In this document: piece by piece, positions 1 to 8,090 of the stretch | Layout of the letters: each line of letters opens with the position of its first letter | Numbering within the stretch: the stretch's first letter is position 1 | NCBI GenBank assembly: GCA_963749515.1 | Contig: CAVVMR010000010.1 | Coordinates: forward strand, 372,001 to 436,000 | Origin: Gaiellasilicea sp963749515 | GTDB lineage: Bacteria > Actinomycetota > Thermoleophilia > Gaiellales > Gaiellaceae | Direction: 5' to 3' | Length of the DNA: 64,000 nt | Notes under the pieces: generated by a model | Told to the model about the DNA's origin: nothing | The model's database searches: none | What the model saw: the letters and a program-made list of their open reading frames with translations, nothing else | Position numbers and translations under genes: made by a program

Positions 1-314
1 CGCGTGAGGTCCGAGCCGAGGCCGGCCCGCTCGAGGCCGCGCCGGAAGTCTCCCTCCTCGCCGAGGTCGCAGAGCCCCGCAAGCTTCAGGTCGAGCCCTT
101 CGGGGCCGAACCGGCTCAGGAACCTGCCGATCGACTGTGCGCCGCCGATCGGGACAACGGAGACTCCCTCCGCCGCGAGATCGCGACCGCGGCGCTCGGC
201 GAGCGCTTCCAGCGCGCCCTGGTCGCTGATCCCCTCGACGAGCACGACCGCACGCGACTCGACGCCGGCAGCTGGCGAATGTGAGGCTGTTTCGTCCACA
301 TCCCTGATCTTCAC
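1..314 (-). CDS. TOPRIM-domain protein, C-terminal part beyond the window
   Basis: The reverse strand is open from position 314 to the left edge, so only the N-terminal part is present. It opens with a short polar stretch and then a strand-turn motif VVLVEGISDQGALEAL, which matches the glutamate-containing first motif of TOPRIM folds found in OLD-family nucleases and in small actinobacterial TOPRIM proteins. A second acidic patch, LCDLGEEGDF, sits where the family has its metal-binding aspartates. Starts are GTG at 314 or GTG at 299; the latter has AGGGA just upstream. Function beyond nucleotidyl transfer or hydrolysis cannot be said from the fragment. It could be a stand-alone TOPRIM protein or the tail of an OLD-like ATPase; no ATPase domain is visible. 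Confidence 0.6.
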   Translation of the reverse strand, partial: MKIRDVDETASHSPAAGVESRAVVLVEGISDQGALEALAERRGRDLAAEGVSVVPIGGAQSIGRFLSRFGPEGLDLKLAGLCDLGEEGDFRRGLERAGLGSDLT

Positions 315-367
315 AAAGTGGGTCGATGAGGGAGCGTCCCGTTAGCGCGCGTCGACCCGCTGGGGAT

Positions 368-898
368 TCAGCTCCGCCACTTCACCGTGCAACCGACCGG
401 TGGCGTGTCCGCCATGGCCGGTGTGGCCCCGGCCAACACAGCATCGAGGGCCTCGCGCAGGTAGTGGGCCGAGACCGTCGTCTCATCGCGGCTGTCGTCG
501 ATCGCGCCGTGGTAGGCGAGCCGGCGGTCGCCGTCGAAGACGAACACCTCCGGCGTCCGCTCCGACCCCAGCGCCCGAGCAATGCTCTGGCTCTCGTCGT
601 ACAGGTAGTCGAAGTTGAAGCTCTGCTTCCGCGCGCGAGCTTCCATCTCCTCGAAGGAGTCTTCGGGGTGGTTCGAGACGTCGTTCGAGGAGATCGCGAC
701 GATGCGAACGCCGCGCTCGGCGTAGTCCCGTTGGATCGCGATCAGCCGTCCTTCCCAGCCCTGGACGTACGGGCAATGGTTGCAGGACTGGACGAGCACC
801 AGCACGCGTGCGTCCTCGTAGTCCTCGAGCGAATGGGTTCGGCCGTCGACGCCGGGCAGGCTGAATGCGGGTGCCGACCCGGAAAGAGCGATGCTCAT
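368..898 (-). CDS. thioredoxin-like/AhpC-TSA family protein
   Basis: A 176-residue cytoplasmic protein with no signal peptide. It has the thioredoxin-fold core of the AhpC/TSA-like family: an N-terminal SAPAFSLPGVDG segment, then a CxxC pair within SCNHCPY at residues 39 and 42, and a C-terminal GCTVKW motif that recurs in this subfamily. These features suggest a thiol-disulfide or peroxide-handling role, but the substrate is not known. Its ATG overlaps the stop of the upstream gene in an ATGA arrangement at 895-898, so the two are probably translationally coupled. The upstream partner also has a thioredoxin fold, which supports a shared redox function. The family call is firm and the reaction is not. 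Confidence 0.85.
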   Translation of the reverse strand: MSIALSGSAPAFSLPGVDGRTHSLEDYEDARVLVLVQSCNHCPYVQGWEGRLIAIQRDYAERGVRIVAISSNDVSNHPEDSFEEMEARARKQSFNFDYLYDESQSIARALGSERTPEVFVFDGDRRLAYHGAIDDSRDETTVSAHYLREALDAVLAGATPAMADTPPVGCTVKWRS

Positions 899-1197
899 GT
901 GAGTGCCTCCTCGAGTTGCTCGCGGCTCGGGATGGGGGAGGGGCGCCCGTCCGCGAGGTGGTAGATCCGACAGGTCAGCGCGGGCCGGCCGTCGGCACCG
1001 GGTGCGTCGATGTCGCGGCCTTCGATCCGGATGGTCGGCGAGCCGGGAAAACGCAGCGTCTCCGCCTCGCTGTCGGTCAGCACCTCACGCAGCTCGACGG
1101 TCGCTTCGACGCCGCGTTCGGCAAGTACGGCCTGAAGAAGCGCCAGGGCCTCCGGGTGCGAGGGGCAGCCGTCCCAGTAGAGAAACTCGATCCTCAT
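895..1197 (-). CDS. small thioredoxin-fold protein (DF family selenoprotein-like)
   Basis: A 100-residue protein beginning MRIEFLYWDGCPSH, the hallmark of the small thioredoxin-fold family often annotated as DF-family (seleno)protein. A single cysteine at residue 11 sits where relatives carry CxxC, CxxU or CxxH. The following FPGSPTI contains the cis-proline loop expected of thioredoxin folds. It is the first gene of a two-gene unit and overlaps the next by 4 bases. A weak NANNNT box, CACACT, lies 6 bases before the ATG, so the transcript may be nearly leaderless. With only one active-site cysteine, reduction of a disulfide would need a partner, plausibly the neighbouring CxxC protein; that is inference. 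Confidence 0.75.
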   Translation of the reverse strand: MRIEFLYWDGCPSHPEALALLQAVLAERGVEATVELREVLTDSEAETLRFPGSPTIRIEGRDIDAPGADGRPALTCRIYHLADGRPSPIPSREQLEEALT

Positions 1198-1253
1198 CCG
1201 TCGAGTGTGTCAACGATGGCAGCCTGCACGCGCTTCCCACGGCGACCTGATGC

Positions 1254-2078
1254 CTATCCGGTTCGCACCATGACCTCGACGACGTACGTGAGGCTGACGT
1301 CGGCCACGCGCGCGGTGAGTCGCCAGCAGCCTGCGGTCGGGAAGCTGACGGGGCTCATGAACGACGGCTCGTCGGCGCCGGCGAACGAGCCCTGGTTCAT
1401 CCGGAGAACGCGTAGTGGCGGCGCAGGCGCGTCGAGCCGCTCACCGGACAGCGTCGGAGGGTCCCACGCGGGCGTGGTCACCCAGAGCAGCTTGTTGCCG
1501 ATCGAGCCGTCGGGGTCGACGCGGTCCTGCGGCACCGTGAACATGCCGTCCGGTCTCAGCCCCGCCCAGAGCCGGCCATTCCCGTACCAGGCGACGCTGC
1601 GCGGCTGGCCCGGCGGTCGGTTCGCGTTCGGGAGCGTGACCGGGCACGACGTTGTCTCGCCGATGCTGAGCAGCGCCTGCGAGCGGTGGCGCCGGACGAG
1701 CGCAGCGGGCCGCTGGACGACGAGTGTCCGCCCATCCCAGGAGGCGAGCGTGTACTCACCGGCGTCGAGCGGCGGCACGCTGAATGTCACCAGCCCGCGG
1801 CCGTTCCTGTCCGCCGTGATCGAGCCGATGAAGCTCAAGCGCGGGTCGAGCCGGGAGCGGATCTCGCCCTCCCCATCGGTTCGAAGGAGGTAGAGGCGGA
1901 CCGGGCGCTGGAGCGGCTTCACGCGCTTGAAGACCCTGGGCGTCCCTGCCGTCCGCACGACCACGCGGTCGTTCGGCGCGGCGCTCGGCTGGTCGAACAC
2001 GAAGACGGAGGCGGCGCGCGCGTTCGCAGGCACTGCAAGCGCCACGGAAGCAAAGGCGATCAGGGCGACCCGCTGCAT
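1254..2078 (-). CDS. secreted protein of unknown function
   Basis: A 274-residue protein with a Sec-type signal peptide: a short basic start, a hydrophobic stretch of about 15 residues, and an AxA-type cleavage site near residue 22. The mature part starts with an Ig-like or CARDB-like strand pattern (PSAAPNDRVVVRTAGTP) and includes a region describing extracellular beta-structure. I recognise no catalytic motif. It lies alone between two same-strand genes with a gap on each side. The start is an ATG without a clear Shine-Dalgarno sequence. Treat as an exported hypothetical protein. Confidence 0.7.
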   Translation of the reverse strand: MQRVALIAFASVALAVPANARAASVFVFDQPSAAPNDRVVVRTAGTPRVFKRVKPLQRPVRLYLLRTDGEGEIRSRLDPRLSFIGSITADRNGRGLVTFSVPPLDAGEYTLASWDGRTLVVQRPAALVRRHRSQALLSIGETTSCPVTLPNANRPPGQPRSVAWYGNGRLWAGLRPDGMFTVPQDRVDPDGSIGNKLLWVTTPAWDPPTLSGERLDAPAPPLRVLRMNQGSFAGADEPSFMSPVSFPTAGCWRLTARVADVSLTYVVEVMVRTG

Positions 2079-2111
2079 CGCTGTCTGCCGGAAGTACAGC
2101 AGACCACCGGC

Positions 2112-2573
2112 TCAGATGCGGGTGTGGTCCACCGTCCAGTTCGTCTCCCAGGTCTCGCCGCCGTCGTCCGAGAACGACTGCTCCCACCGCGCGGTCGAGG
2201 CGGTGATGTCGGACCAGCGGTAGCGCACGACGATCGGCCGGCCCTCGAACGTGTCGTCGCATTCGAAGACGCCGACGCCGTCCGAGAACGAGCCGACGAC
2301 GGGCGGCTCGAGCGGCCCGCTCCGCCGGGTGTCGGTCCAGTAGCTCGACCACAGCCCGGTCGCTCGATCGAAGAAGCGCAGCGACAGGCCGGTGAACCCG
2401 CCCTGGTAGTCGGTACGGAACTCTTCCATGTTCCCGAGCCCGTCGAGGAGCGGGCGCGCCACGCACGTCCCCTCGAACTCGTCCCACTCGTCGCACCCCG
2501 CGAGCCGTTCCCGCAGCCGACGGTTGCGCCCGATCCACGTTCCGGTCCAGAAGTCGAAGTCGTGCTCGCTCAT
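2112..2573 (-). CDS. conserved hypothetical, DUF1579-like beta-barrel
   Basis: A 153-residue protein starting MSEHDFDFWTGTW and containing an NRRLRERLAGCDEWDEF segment. The N-terminal DFDFWxGxW pattern and the WxxSFSDDGGETWETNW ending are typical of lipocalin-like proteins of the DUF1579 type, which form small beta-barrels of unknown ligand. No signal peptide is present, so it is cytoplasmic. TAGCCT lies 7 bases upstream of the ATG and no Shine-Dalgarno sequence is evident, so a leaderless transcript is likely. The family assignment is by motif recognition only. Confidence 0.7.
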   Translation of the reverse strand: MSEHDFDFWTGTWIGRNRRLRERLAGCDEWDEFEGTCVARPLLDGLGNMEEFRTDYQGGFTGLSLRFFDRATGLWSSYWTDTRRSGPLEPPVVGSFSDGVGVFECDDTFEGRPIVVRYRWSDITASTARWEQSFSDDGGETWETNWTVDHTRI

Positions 2574-2580
2574 GCCGGCC

Positions 2581-2586
2581 AGGCTA
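2581..2586 (-). promoter_or_regulatory. -10 box TAGCCT of a likely leaderless promoter
   Basis: TAGCCT on the reverse strand ends 7 bases before the ATG at 2573. There is no ribosome-binding site between them, which places the expected transcription start at or next to the start codon. Confidence 0.45.
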
Positions 2587-2666
2587 CGCTGGAAATAGGG
2601 CTGTTCTCGCCCTCTATCGCCGCCACCAAACCGGTTGCGCCGGCTCGTCGTACGATCTGGCGAGGG

Positions 2667-3579
2667 ATGACGGAGCTACAGCGGTACCTGGCCGAGGAGA
2701 TCGCGGAGGATCACGCGGACGGGCTGGTGTCCCGCCGCGAGGCCCTGCGCCGGCTCGGGCTGCTCGGGCTGAGCGCCGCCGCGGCAGCATCGTTGCTCGC
2801 CGGCGTCGTGGCCGACGCGGCCAAGGCGAGGATGCGGGTCGCACCGGGCAAGACGGCCGCTCCAGGATGCGCCGGCTGCCGAGACGGCGGCGCGGCCGAC
2901 TCGCGAGATCGTCTTTCGCGGGCCGCGCGGGAGGAAGTTGATGGGTGCCTGGGCGGCGGCGGCTCGGCCAAAGGGCGGCGTCCTCGTGATCCACGAGAAC
3001 CGAGGTCTCAACGACTCGATCCGCACGATTGCGGGCCGCTTCGCGGCGAGCGGCTACTCGGCGTTGGCGATCGACCTGCTCTCGGAGGAGGGCGGGACCG
3101 GGTCGTTCGCCGACGAGTTCGAAGCGATGGCCGCGCTCGGAGCCGCTCCTCCGTCGCGGTTTGTGGCGGACATGAAGGCGGGCGTGACGGAGATCCGCCG
3201 TCGGCTCCCCGGGAAGAAGGTCGCCGCCACCGGGTTCTGCTTCGGGGGCGGGATGACATGGCTGCTCCTCGCCTCGAGGGAGTCGCGCCTGGCGGCTGCC
3301 GCTCCCTTCTACGGCCCCTTCCCCGAGGGCGGGAACCTCGCGGGCGCCAAGGGCGCTGCCGTGCTCGGGATCTACGCGGAGCTCGACTCCAGGGTCAACG
3401 CCTCCCGCGCGGCAGCCCGCGCCGCGCTCCGCAAGGCCGGCCTGCGCCACCAGATCGTCACCTTCCCGAACGTCGACCACGCGTTCTTCAACCCGACCGG
3501 GTCCCGGCACGATCCGGCTGCAGCGGCAGCCGCGTACCGCCGCGTGTTGGCCTGGTTCGGCACGCACGTCGCGACGTAG
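2667..3579 (+). pseudogene. dienelactone hydrolase family protein with apparent frameshift
   Basis: The frame starting with ATG at 2667 encodes the family's leader (MTELQRYLAEEIAEDHADGL), a twin-arginine-like SRREALRRLGLLG and a hydrophobic stretch. The alpha/beta-hydrolase body is in a different frame: REIVFRGPRGRKLMGAW, then the nucleophile elbow GFCFGGG, the acid region and a terminal histidine in NVDHAFF. The body frame is closed by a TGA near 2768, so one extra base, or two missing, must lie between about 2770 and 2940. Either the gene is broken or there is a sequencing error. A shortened product from TTG at 2938 would lose the export leader and the first strand. Intact relatives cleave dienelactones or similar esters. 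Confidence 0.7.
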
Positions 3580-3653
3580 CCGAGAACCGGTTCGTCGCCC
3601 TGCCTCGTATGTGGACCTAATCGCGCTCTCACTCACTGAGGAAGGGAGAGGAC

Positions 3654-4823
3654 ATGAGGAAGATCCCAAGAGTCGTGGTGCTGTCAGTCTTGGCGGTAGC
3701 CACGGCCAGTCTCGTTGCCGGAGCGGCCCTGGGCCATGGGAAGCCAGGCCCGCCGAAGCCGGCGAGCTGGACGACGGTGTTCGCGAGCCCGATCTCGATC
3801 GAGGGGCTCACCGTCGATCGCAAGGGCAACGTGTACGTGCCGCAGCGTGGAGGCGCCGCCGGCTGCACGATCGTGCGGATCGACGCTGACGGTGACGCGA
3901 ACCAGGCCGGCGTCGTCGTCGCGAGGATGAATCCGCCCTGCAATCCGGCCGGAGTGGCCTTCGGTCCCGATCGCAGGCTCTACCTCACCGGCTTCGGCGC
4001 GGCGGGCGACGAGATCGGAGTCGTCACACCGAGCGACGCCGACCCATCGAGCCCGCCCGTGGCGACCGGCTTTGCGACCGGCACGCCCGGTGCCAACGGC
4101 GTCGCCTTCGACGAAGACGGCAACCTGTACGTCTCCGACGGCGGTACGGCCCAGGGTCGCGTGTTTCGCGTTGGACCGAGCGGCGGGGCGGCAACCGTGC
4201 TCTTCCGCGTCCCGACGATGGCCAACACGGTCGGCGTCGGACGCCAGAACCAGAGCCTGCAACCGACGGCCACAGGCCTTCCGCCGGCAACCCAGGGGAT
4301 CGTTGCCAACGGGTTGGCGTTCGGCCGCCACGGTGAGCTCTATGTCGCCGACACCGCCCGCGGGGCGCTGTGGCGTGTCGAGTTGAGCAGGCACGGAAGC
4401 GTGCGCACGCCGACCGGCTGCGACACGACCTTCACGCCCGACACGCTCTGCCTCGACGCGCTCTTCGTGCAGCATCCCGCACTCGACGGTGCCGACGGGA
4501 TCGCACTCGACCGCGACGGGAACATCTGGGTCGCCCCGAACGAGCGGAACTCAGTGGTCGTCGTCGATCGCCGGGGCGACGTCTCCGAGTTCTTCCGGAA
4601 CCCGGTCGCCGCCGGCAACCTGCGGAACGCAGGACCGCTCGAGTTCCCGACCAGTCCCGTCATCGCCGGGCGAACGTTCTGCACGACGAGCTCGGACGGG
4701 AACCGGCGGGACAACGCGCCGAATACGGCGGGCGAAGCAAGCCCAGGGACCGCCGTGGTCGGCAAGGTCTCCTGCCTCGACCAGCGGCTCGACAGCTCAG
4801 GCGAGCCTCTGCCGGTCGGCTAG
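3654..4823 (+). CDS. secreted NHL/SMP-30-like beta-propeller protein
   Basis: A 389-residue protein with a clear Sec signal peptide (MRKIPRVVVLSVLAVATASL, cleavage near AALG). The mature part has repeated blade motifs such as GLTVDRKGNVYVP, GVAFDEDGNLYVSD, GLAFGRHGELYVAD and GIALDRDGNIWVAP, each a loop plus strand of an NHL or gluconolactonase-type propeller with about six blades. There is a strong Shine-Dalgarno sequence (GGAAGGGAGAGG) before the ATG. Its TAG directly abuts the stop of the convergent gene, with no bases between. The propeller fold is secure. Binding partner or catalytic activity is unknown. Confidence 0.8.
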   Translation: MRKIPRVVVLSVLAVATASLVAGAALGHGKPGPPKPASWTTVFASPISIEGLTVDRKGNVYVPQRGGAAGCTIVRIDADGDANQAGVVVARMNPPCNPAGVAFGPDRRLYLTGFGAAGDEIGVVTPSDADPSSPPVATGFATGTPGANGVAFDEDGNLYVSDGGTAQGRVFRVGPSGGAATVLFRVPTMANTVGVGRQNQSLQPTATGLPPATQGIVANGLAFGRHGELYVADTARGALWRVELSRHGSVRTPTGCDTTFTPDTLCLDALFVQHPALDGADGIALDRDGNIWVAPNERNSVVVVDRRGDVSEFFRNPVAAGNLRNAGPLEFPTSPVIAGRTFCTTSSDGNRRDNAPNTAGEASPGTAVVGKVSCLDQRLDSSGEPLPVG

Positions 4824-5735
4824 CTAGCGAACGACGCGAGGGGGCGCGCTGCGATCGTGGCGCGCCCCCTCCGCCTCAAGGACGATCGCCGGCAGGCCCG
4901 GATCCGCGGCCGCCTCTGGGTGAAAGAGGTGGGCGAGCTGTCGGACACCGTCGGCGAGCCGCGGCGCCGGCCGGGAGTAGTAGCTGTCGCCGTCGACGGC
5001 GACAGCCGCGCACGGGAGGCGCAGCTCGGCGGCGCGCTCGGCCGCCGTGTCGGCGTCGAAGCCGCACGGGGCGATCACGACCAGCTCGGGCTCGTGTGCG
5101 AGCACGGTTTCCCACGTCGTGGCGTAGGAGGCCTCGCCTGCCCTGCCGAGGATGTCCGTACCGCCCGCGAGCTCGATCATCTCGGGCAGCCAGTGCCCGG
5201 CGCAGAACGGCGGCTCGATCCACTCGGCGAAGAAGACACGGCGGCGTGGCAAACCCCGCACCGAGGCGGCAGCCGCCTCGATCGCCTCCCACATCTGCGC
5301 CACGAGCTGCTCAGCGCGGTCGCCGGCGCCGATTGCGGCCGCCAGCGTGCGAACCGACTCGGCGACGCCTGCGAGCGTTCGCGGATCGAGCGAGAGGACG
5401 TCGGCTCCGACGGGACAGGCGGTCGCGAGCTGGCTGCTCGAGACGGCGCACACGGTGCACAGGTCCTGGGTGACGATCAAATCGGGAGCGAGCGCGTCCA
5501 TCAGGTCGGCGTCGACGGTGTAGAGCGATTCGCCCTCCCCGACGGACTCGCGCACGGCCCGGTCGATCTCGAGGCTCGTCAACGCGGACGGGTCGATCTT
5601 CGCGGCGGTCACGACGGGTTTCCCGATCACCTCGGGCGGCCAGCGGCACTCCTCGGAGACGCCGACCAGCGAATCGATCGATCCCAGCTGGGCGATGATC
5701 TCCGTCGCGCTCGGGAGGAGCGAGCAGATCCGCAT
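4824..5735 (-). CDS. cobalamin-binding (BtuF-like) periplasmic-binding-fold protein
   Basis: A 303-residue protein beginning MRICSLLPSATEII, the typical start of BtuF-like cobalamin-binding proteins of the helical-backbone metal receptor fold. It retains the family signature ECRWPPEV near residue 30 and TQDLCTVCAVS in the middle. It has no signal peptide or lipobox, unlike true ABC transporter binding proteins, and no permease or ATPase gene is adjacent. It may therefore act inside the cell or be a stand-alone corrinoid-binding protein. TATGGT lies 6 bases upstream of the ATG and overlaps the -10 box of the divergent MFS gene. Whether it binds vitamin B12 is inferred from family only. Confidence 0.75.
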   Translation of the reverse strand: MRICSLLPSATEIIAQLGSIDSLVGVSEECRWPPEVIGKPVVTAAKIDPSALTSLEIDRAVRESVGEGESLYTVDADLMDALAPDLIVTQDLCTVCAVSSSQLATACPVGADVLSLDPRTLAGVAESVRTLAAAIGAGDRAEQLVAQMWEAIEAAAASVRGLPRRRVFFAEWIEPPFCAGHWLPEMIELAGGTDILGRAGEASYATTWETVLAHEPELVVIAPCGFDADTAAERAAELRLPCAAVAVDGDSYYSRPAPRLADGVRQLAHLFHPEAAADPGLPAIVLEAEGARHDRSAPPRVVR

Positions 5736-5741
5736 CTCCGG

Positions 5742-5751
5742 ACCATAGACT
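5742..5751. promoter_or_regulatory. overlapping divergent -10 boxes (TATGGT / TAGACT)
   Basis: ACCATAGACT contains TATGGT on the reverse strand, 6 bases before the ATG at 5735, and TAGACT on the forward strand, 7 bases before the ATG at 5759. The two hexamers share the central TA, so both promoters cannot easily be opened independently. Confidence 0.5.
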
Positions 5752-5758
5752 CGGTCGC

Positions 5759-7087
5759 ATGCGCTCGGGGCTGCTCGGTCTAGCCGTCGGGCTCGCGCTC
5801 GCGGACTCCTCGATCGTCACGCTCGCGCTACCCGAGATCCTCGGACGCTTCGACGTCGGGATCACGACGGTCGCGTGGGTGCTCACGTCCTTCAACCTCG
5901 TGCTCGCGCTCGTTGCCGTGCCCGCTGCGTTTGTGGCCAGGCGCCGGCCACGCCAGTCGTTCCTCGCGGGCATCGTGGTCTTCGCGGCGGCGTCACTTGC
6001 CTGCGGGCTCGCAGGGTCGTTCGAGCTGCTGGTCGCCGCGCGCTGTGTCCAGGCTGTCGGGGCGGCGTTCGTGGTCGTCGCCGCACTCGATCTCCTGGCC
6101 GAGACGACGGGTGGCGCCGATCGTGCCGCGCGCGTCTGGGTGGCCGCCGGCATCCTCGGCGCGGCGTTCGGGCCGGGAGTCGGCGGGATCCTGACCGAGC
6201 TGCTCGGCTGGAGGTCGATCTTCCTCGTGCAGGTGCCACTCGCTCTCGCGCCGCTTGTGACGCTCGCTGCGCTGCGCGGCGCCGGCGAGCACCGTCCTCG
6301 TGCGTCTGCGGGTCGGCCGTCTGTGAGTGCCAACGCCGCGCTGCTCTTCCTCTCCGGCGGGCTTGTCGCCGCGCTCTTCCTGCTCGTGCTCCTGCTCGTC
6401 TCCGGTTGGAGCTTGTCGCCGGCGACCGCCGGCCTCGTCGTCACGGTGCTGCCGCTCGCCGCCATGGGCGCGGCTCGGCTACCGTCACGCTCGGTCGGCA
6501 TCGGCACGCGTACGGCCAGCGGCGTCGTCCTCGTCGCCGGCGGCCTCCTAGCGCTTGCGCTCCTGCCGCGGGCCGGCTGGGTCTGGACGATCGCGCCGCA
6601 GCTCCTCGTGGGGGCCGGAATCGGCCTCGCTCTGGCCGCCCTCACCGAGCGAGCCGTCGCCGGGCGCCCCGAGCAGGTCGTGCACGGAGGCTGGACACTC
6701 GCCGCCCGCCATGCCGGGGTCGTGCTCGGGCTGCTCCTGCTGGCGCCGGTGCTCACCTCGGCGCTCGAAAAGAGCCGCGACGAAGCGGTCCGGGCAGGCA
6801 CGGCCGAGGTGCTCGACAGCCGGATCCCGGCGCTCGACAAGCTCCGCGTCGCGCAGGACGTGCTCGTCGAAGTGGACGAGGCCGAGGACCGGGGAGAGCT
6901 GCCGGACGTCTCGGCGGCGTTCGAGGACCGGCCGGACGACGATGACTACCGGACGCTGCTGACGGCGATGCAGGAGCAGCTCGACCGAGCGGTCACGGAT
7001 GCCTTTTCGACGCCCTTCCTGCTCGCAGCCATCCTGGCGCTCGCCGCGCTCGCACCGGTCGGGCTCTCGCGAGGCAGGCGGTTGTGA
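5759..7087 (+). CDS. MFS transporter with a large C-terminal extracytoplasmic loop
   Basis: A 442-residue integral membrane protein. The first helices carry the major-facilitator pattern ADSSIVTLALPEILGRF and AARCVQAVGAAFVVVAALDLL with a GPGVGGIL motif in helix 5, typical of DHA-type drug exporters. About twelve hydrophobic segments are visible. Between the last two lies an unusual charged stretch of roughly 90 residues, rich in Asp and Glu (around residues 335-420), which should face outside or inside as a domain. The gene overlaps the next by GTGA, and that gene encodes a secreted helical protein, so the two may work together. Export of a drug-like or lipid substrate is inference. The start is ATG behind TAGACT with no Shine-Dalgarno sequence. 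Confidence 0.8.
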   Translation: MRSGLLGLAVGLALADSSIVTLALPEILGRFDVGITTVAWVLTSFNLVLALVAVPAAFVARRRPRQSFLAGIVVFAAASLACGLAGSFELLVAARCVQAVGAAFVVVAALDLLAETTGGADRAARVWVAAGILGAAFGPGVGGILTELLGWRSIFLVQVPLALAPLVTLAALRGAGEHRPRASAGRPSVSANAALLFLSGGLVAALFLLVLLLVSGWSLSPATAGLVVTVLPLAAMGAARLPSRSVGIGTRTASGVVLVAGGLLALALLPRAGWVWTIAPQLLVGAGIGLALAALTERAVAGRPEQVVHGGWTLAARHAGVVLGLLLLAPVLTSALEKSRDEAVRAGTAEVLDSRIPALDKLRVAQDVLVEVDEAEDRGELPDVSAAFEDRPDDDDYRTLLTAMQEQLDRAVTDAFSTPFLLAAILALAALAPVGLSRGRRL

Positions 7088-7542
7088 GGCGAGCGACGCC
7101 GGTCCTGGTCGCACTCGCCGCGGTGGCGGGGGTCGTCGTTCCGTACGTCGCGCTCGGCGGCGGGTCGTACGAGCCGACACCGGTCGCCGATCCGTGTCAG
7201 AAACGCGAATGGCGGAAGCCGGGCGACCTCCAGGCGGTGCTGGAGCAGGTCGCTCTCTCCGCGCTCGACGGAGCCGCCTGCGACCTCGGGACGTCGCGGG
7301 AGGAGCTCGTGCTCGCCCTGCGAGACGAGAAGTCGCTGGACGCCTTCGCGGCCGAGCGGAACATCACCCGTGCGCGTGCGGAGCGCGCCGTCCGCGACGG
7401 CGTCGAGCGGGCGGTCGCCGAGGCGCAGGCGGCGGGCGACCTCTCGGGCTTCGTCGCCTCGGTGATCGCGAGAGGGATCGAGACGGTGCCGCCGTGGCTC
7501 CTGCTCGAGACGCTCGAGCGGATGCGAAGCCTCCTGCCCTAG
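7084..7542 (+). CDS. secreted small helical protein coupled to the MFS gene
   Basis: A 152-residue protein starting at GTG 7084, which overlaps the TGA of the MFS gene (GTGA). A hydrophobic N-terminal segment of about 20 residues suggests a signal peptide or anchor. The rest is helical, with a segment LGTSREELVLAL followed by AAERNITRARAERAV. This pattern resembles the repeated unit of the exported protein at 62226-62897 (LGLSESELRAAL followed by an Asp/Ala-rich helix pair). That shared pattern hints at a common extracytoplasmic helical module. Function is unknown; context ties it to the transporter. Confidence 0.65.
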   Translation: MRRATPVLVALAAVAGVVVPYVALGGGSYEPTPVADPCQKREWRKPGDLQAVLEQVALSALDGAACDLGTSREELVLALRDEKSLDAFAAERNITRARAERAVRDGVERAVAEAQAAGDLSGFVASVIARGIETVPPWLLLETLERMRSLLP

Positions 7543-8042
7543 TCGGCCGGAGACGACTCGAGCTCGCGGACGCGGGCGGCAAGCGTCCCAAGGAGTGCGA
7601 GGGCCACGCTCGGCTCGGCCCGGAGAACTTTGGCGAATCGCCTGCGAGTCAGCATCAAGCATGCGGTCTCCGTTTCGGCGACGATGGTTGCGGACCGCGG
7701 CGCCCCGTCGAGAAGGGCCATCTCGCCGAAGTAGGCACCCGGACCGATCTCCGCCACTGCGCGTCCGCGTCCGCGCCGGATCGTGGCGCGGCCGCTCAAG
7801 ATGACGTAGAACGCCTCGCCCGGTTCGCCCGCGGTGACGATCGGCTCCTTCGCGTCGAACCTGGCGACAGTGCCCAGACTCGCGACCTTCCGCACCTGAC
7901 GCGCCGGCACGCCGGCAAAGAGCGGCACCTTGCCGAGAACGTCCGCCCAGAGCCGGGCGGTCTCGGACGGCGGGGTCTTCCCGGTCACCCGGCCGATCGC
8001 GCGCGCCTCGCGCGTGAGAGCTATGCGGGCCGTTGCAGGCAT
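7539..8042 (-). CDS. cyclic nucleotide-binding domain protein without DNA-binding domain
   Basis: A 167-residue protein with a Crp-type nucleotide-binding domain: GEPGEAFYVILSGRATI, then GPGAYFGEMALLDGAPRSATIVA, which is a well-kept phosphate-binding cassette with the Glu and Arg that contact the cyclic phosphate and ribose. The chain ends soon after the C-helix, and there is no helix-turn-helix, so it is not a transcription factor by itself. A 40-residue N-terminal extension precedes the domain. It converges on, and overlaps by 4 bases, the secreted protein gene to its left. It likely senses cAMP or a related ligand and acts through a partner. Confidence 0.75.
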   Translation of the reverse strand: MPATARIALTREARAIGRVTGKTPPSETARLWADVLGKVPLFAGVPARQVRKVASLGTVARFDAKEPIVTAGEPGEAFYVILSGRATIRRGRGRAVAEIGPGAYFGEMALLDGAPRSATIVAETETACLMLTRRRFAKVLRAEPSVALALLGTLAARVRELESSPAD

Positions 8043-8090
8043 CGGGGCGCGCCGACTCTATACAAGCGAGCGCGCGGGCATACTTGTGTC

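Noticed and set aside
6999..8090. N-terminal extension of the Vgb-like protein over the MFS tail and the cyclic-nucleotide protein
   Set aside because: The upstream codons are other genes' sequence in a wrong frame; the signal peptide begins at ATG 8091.
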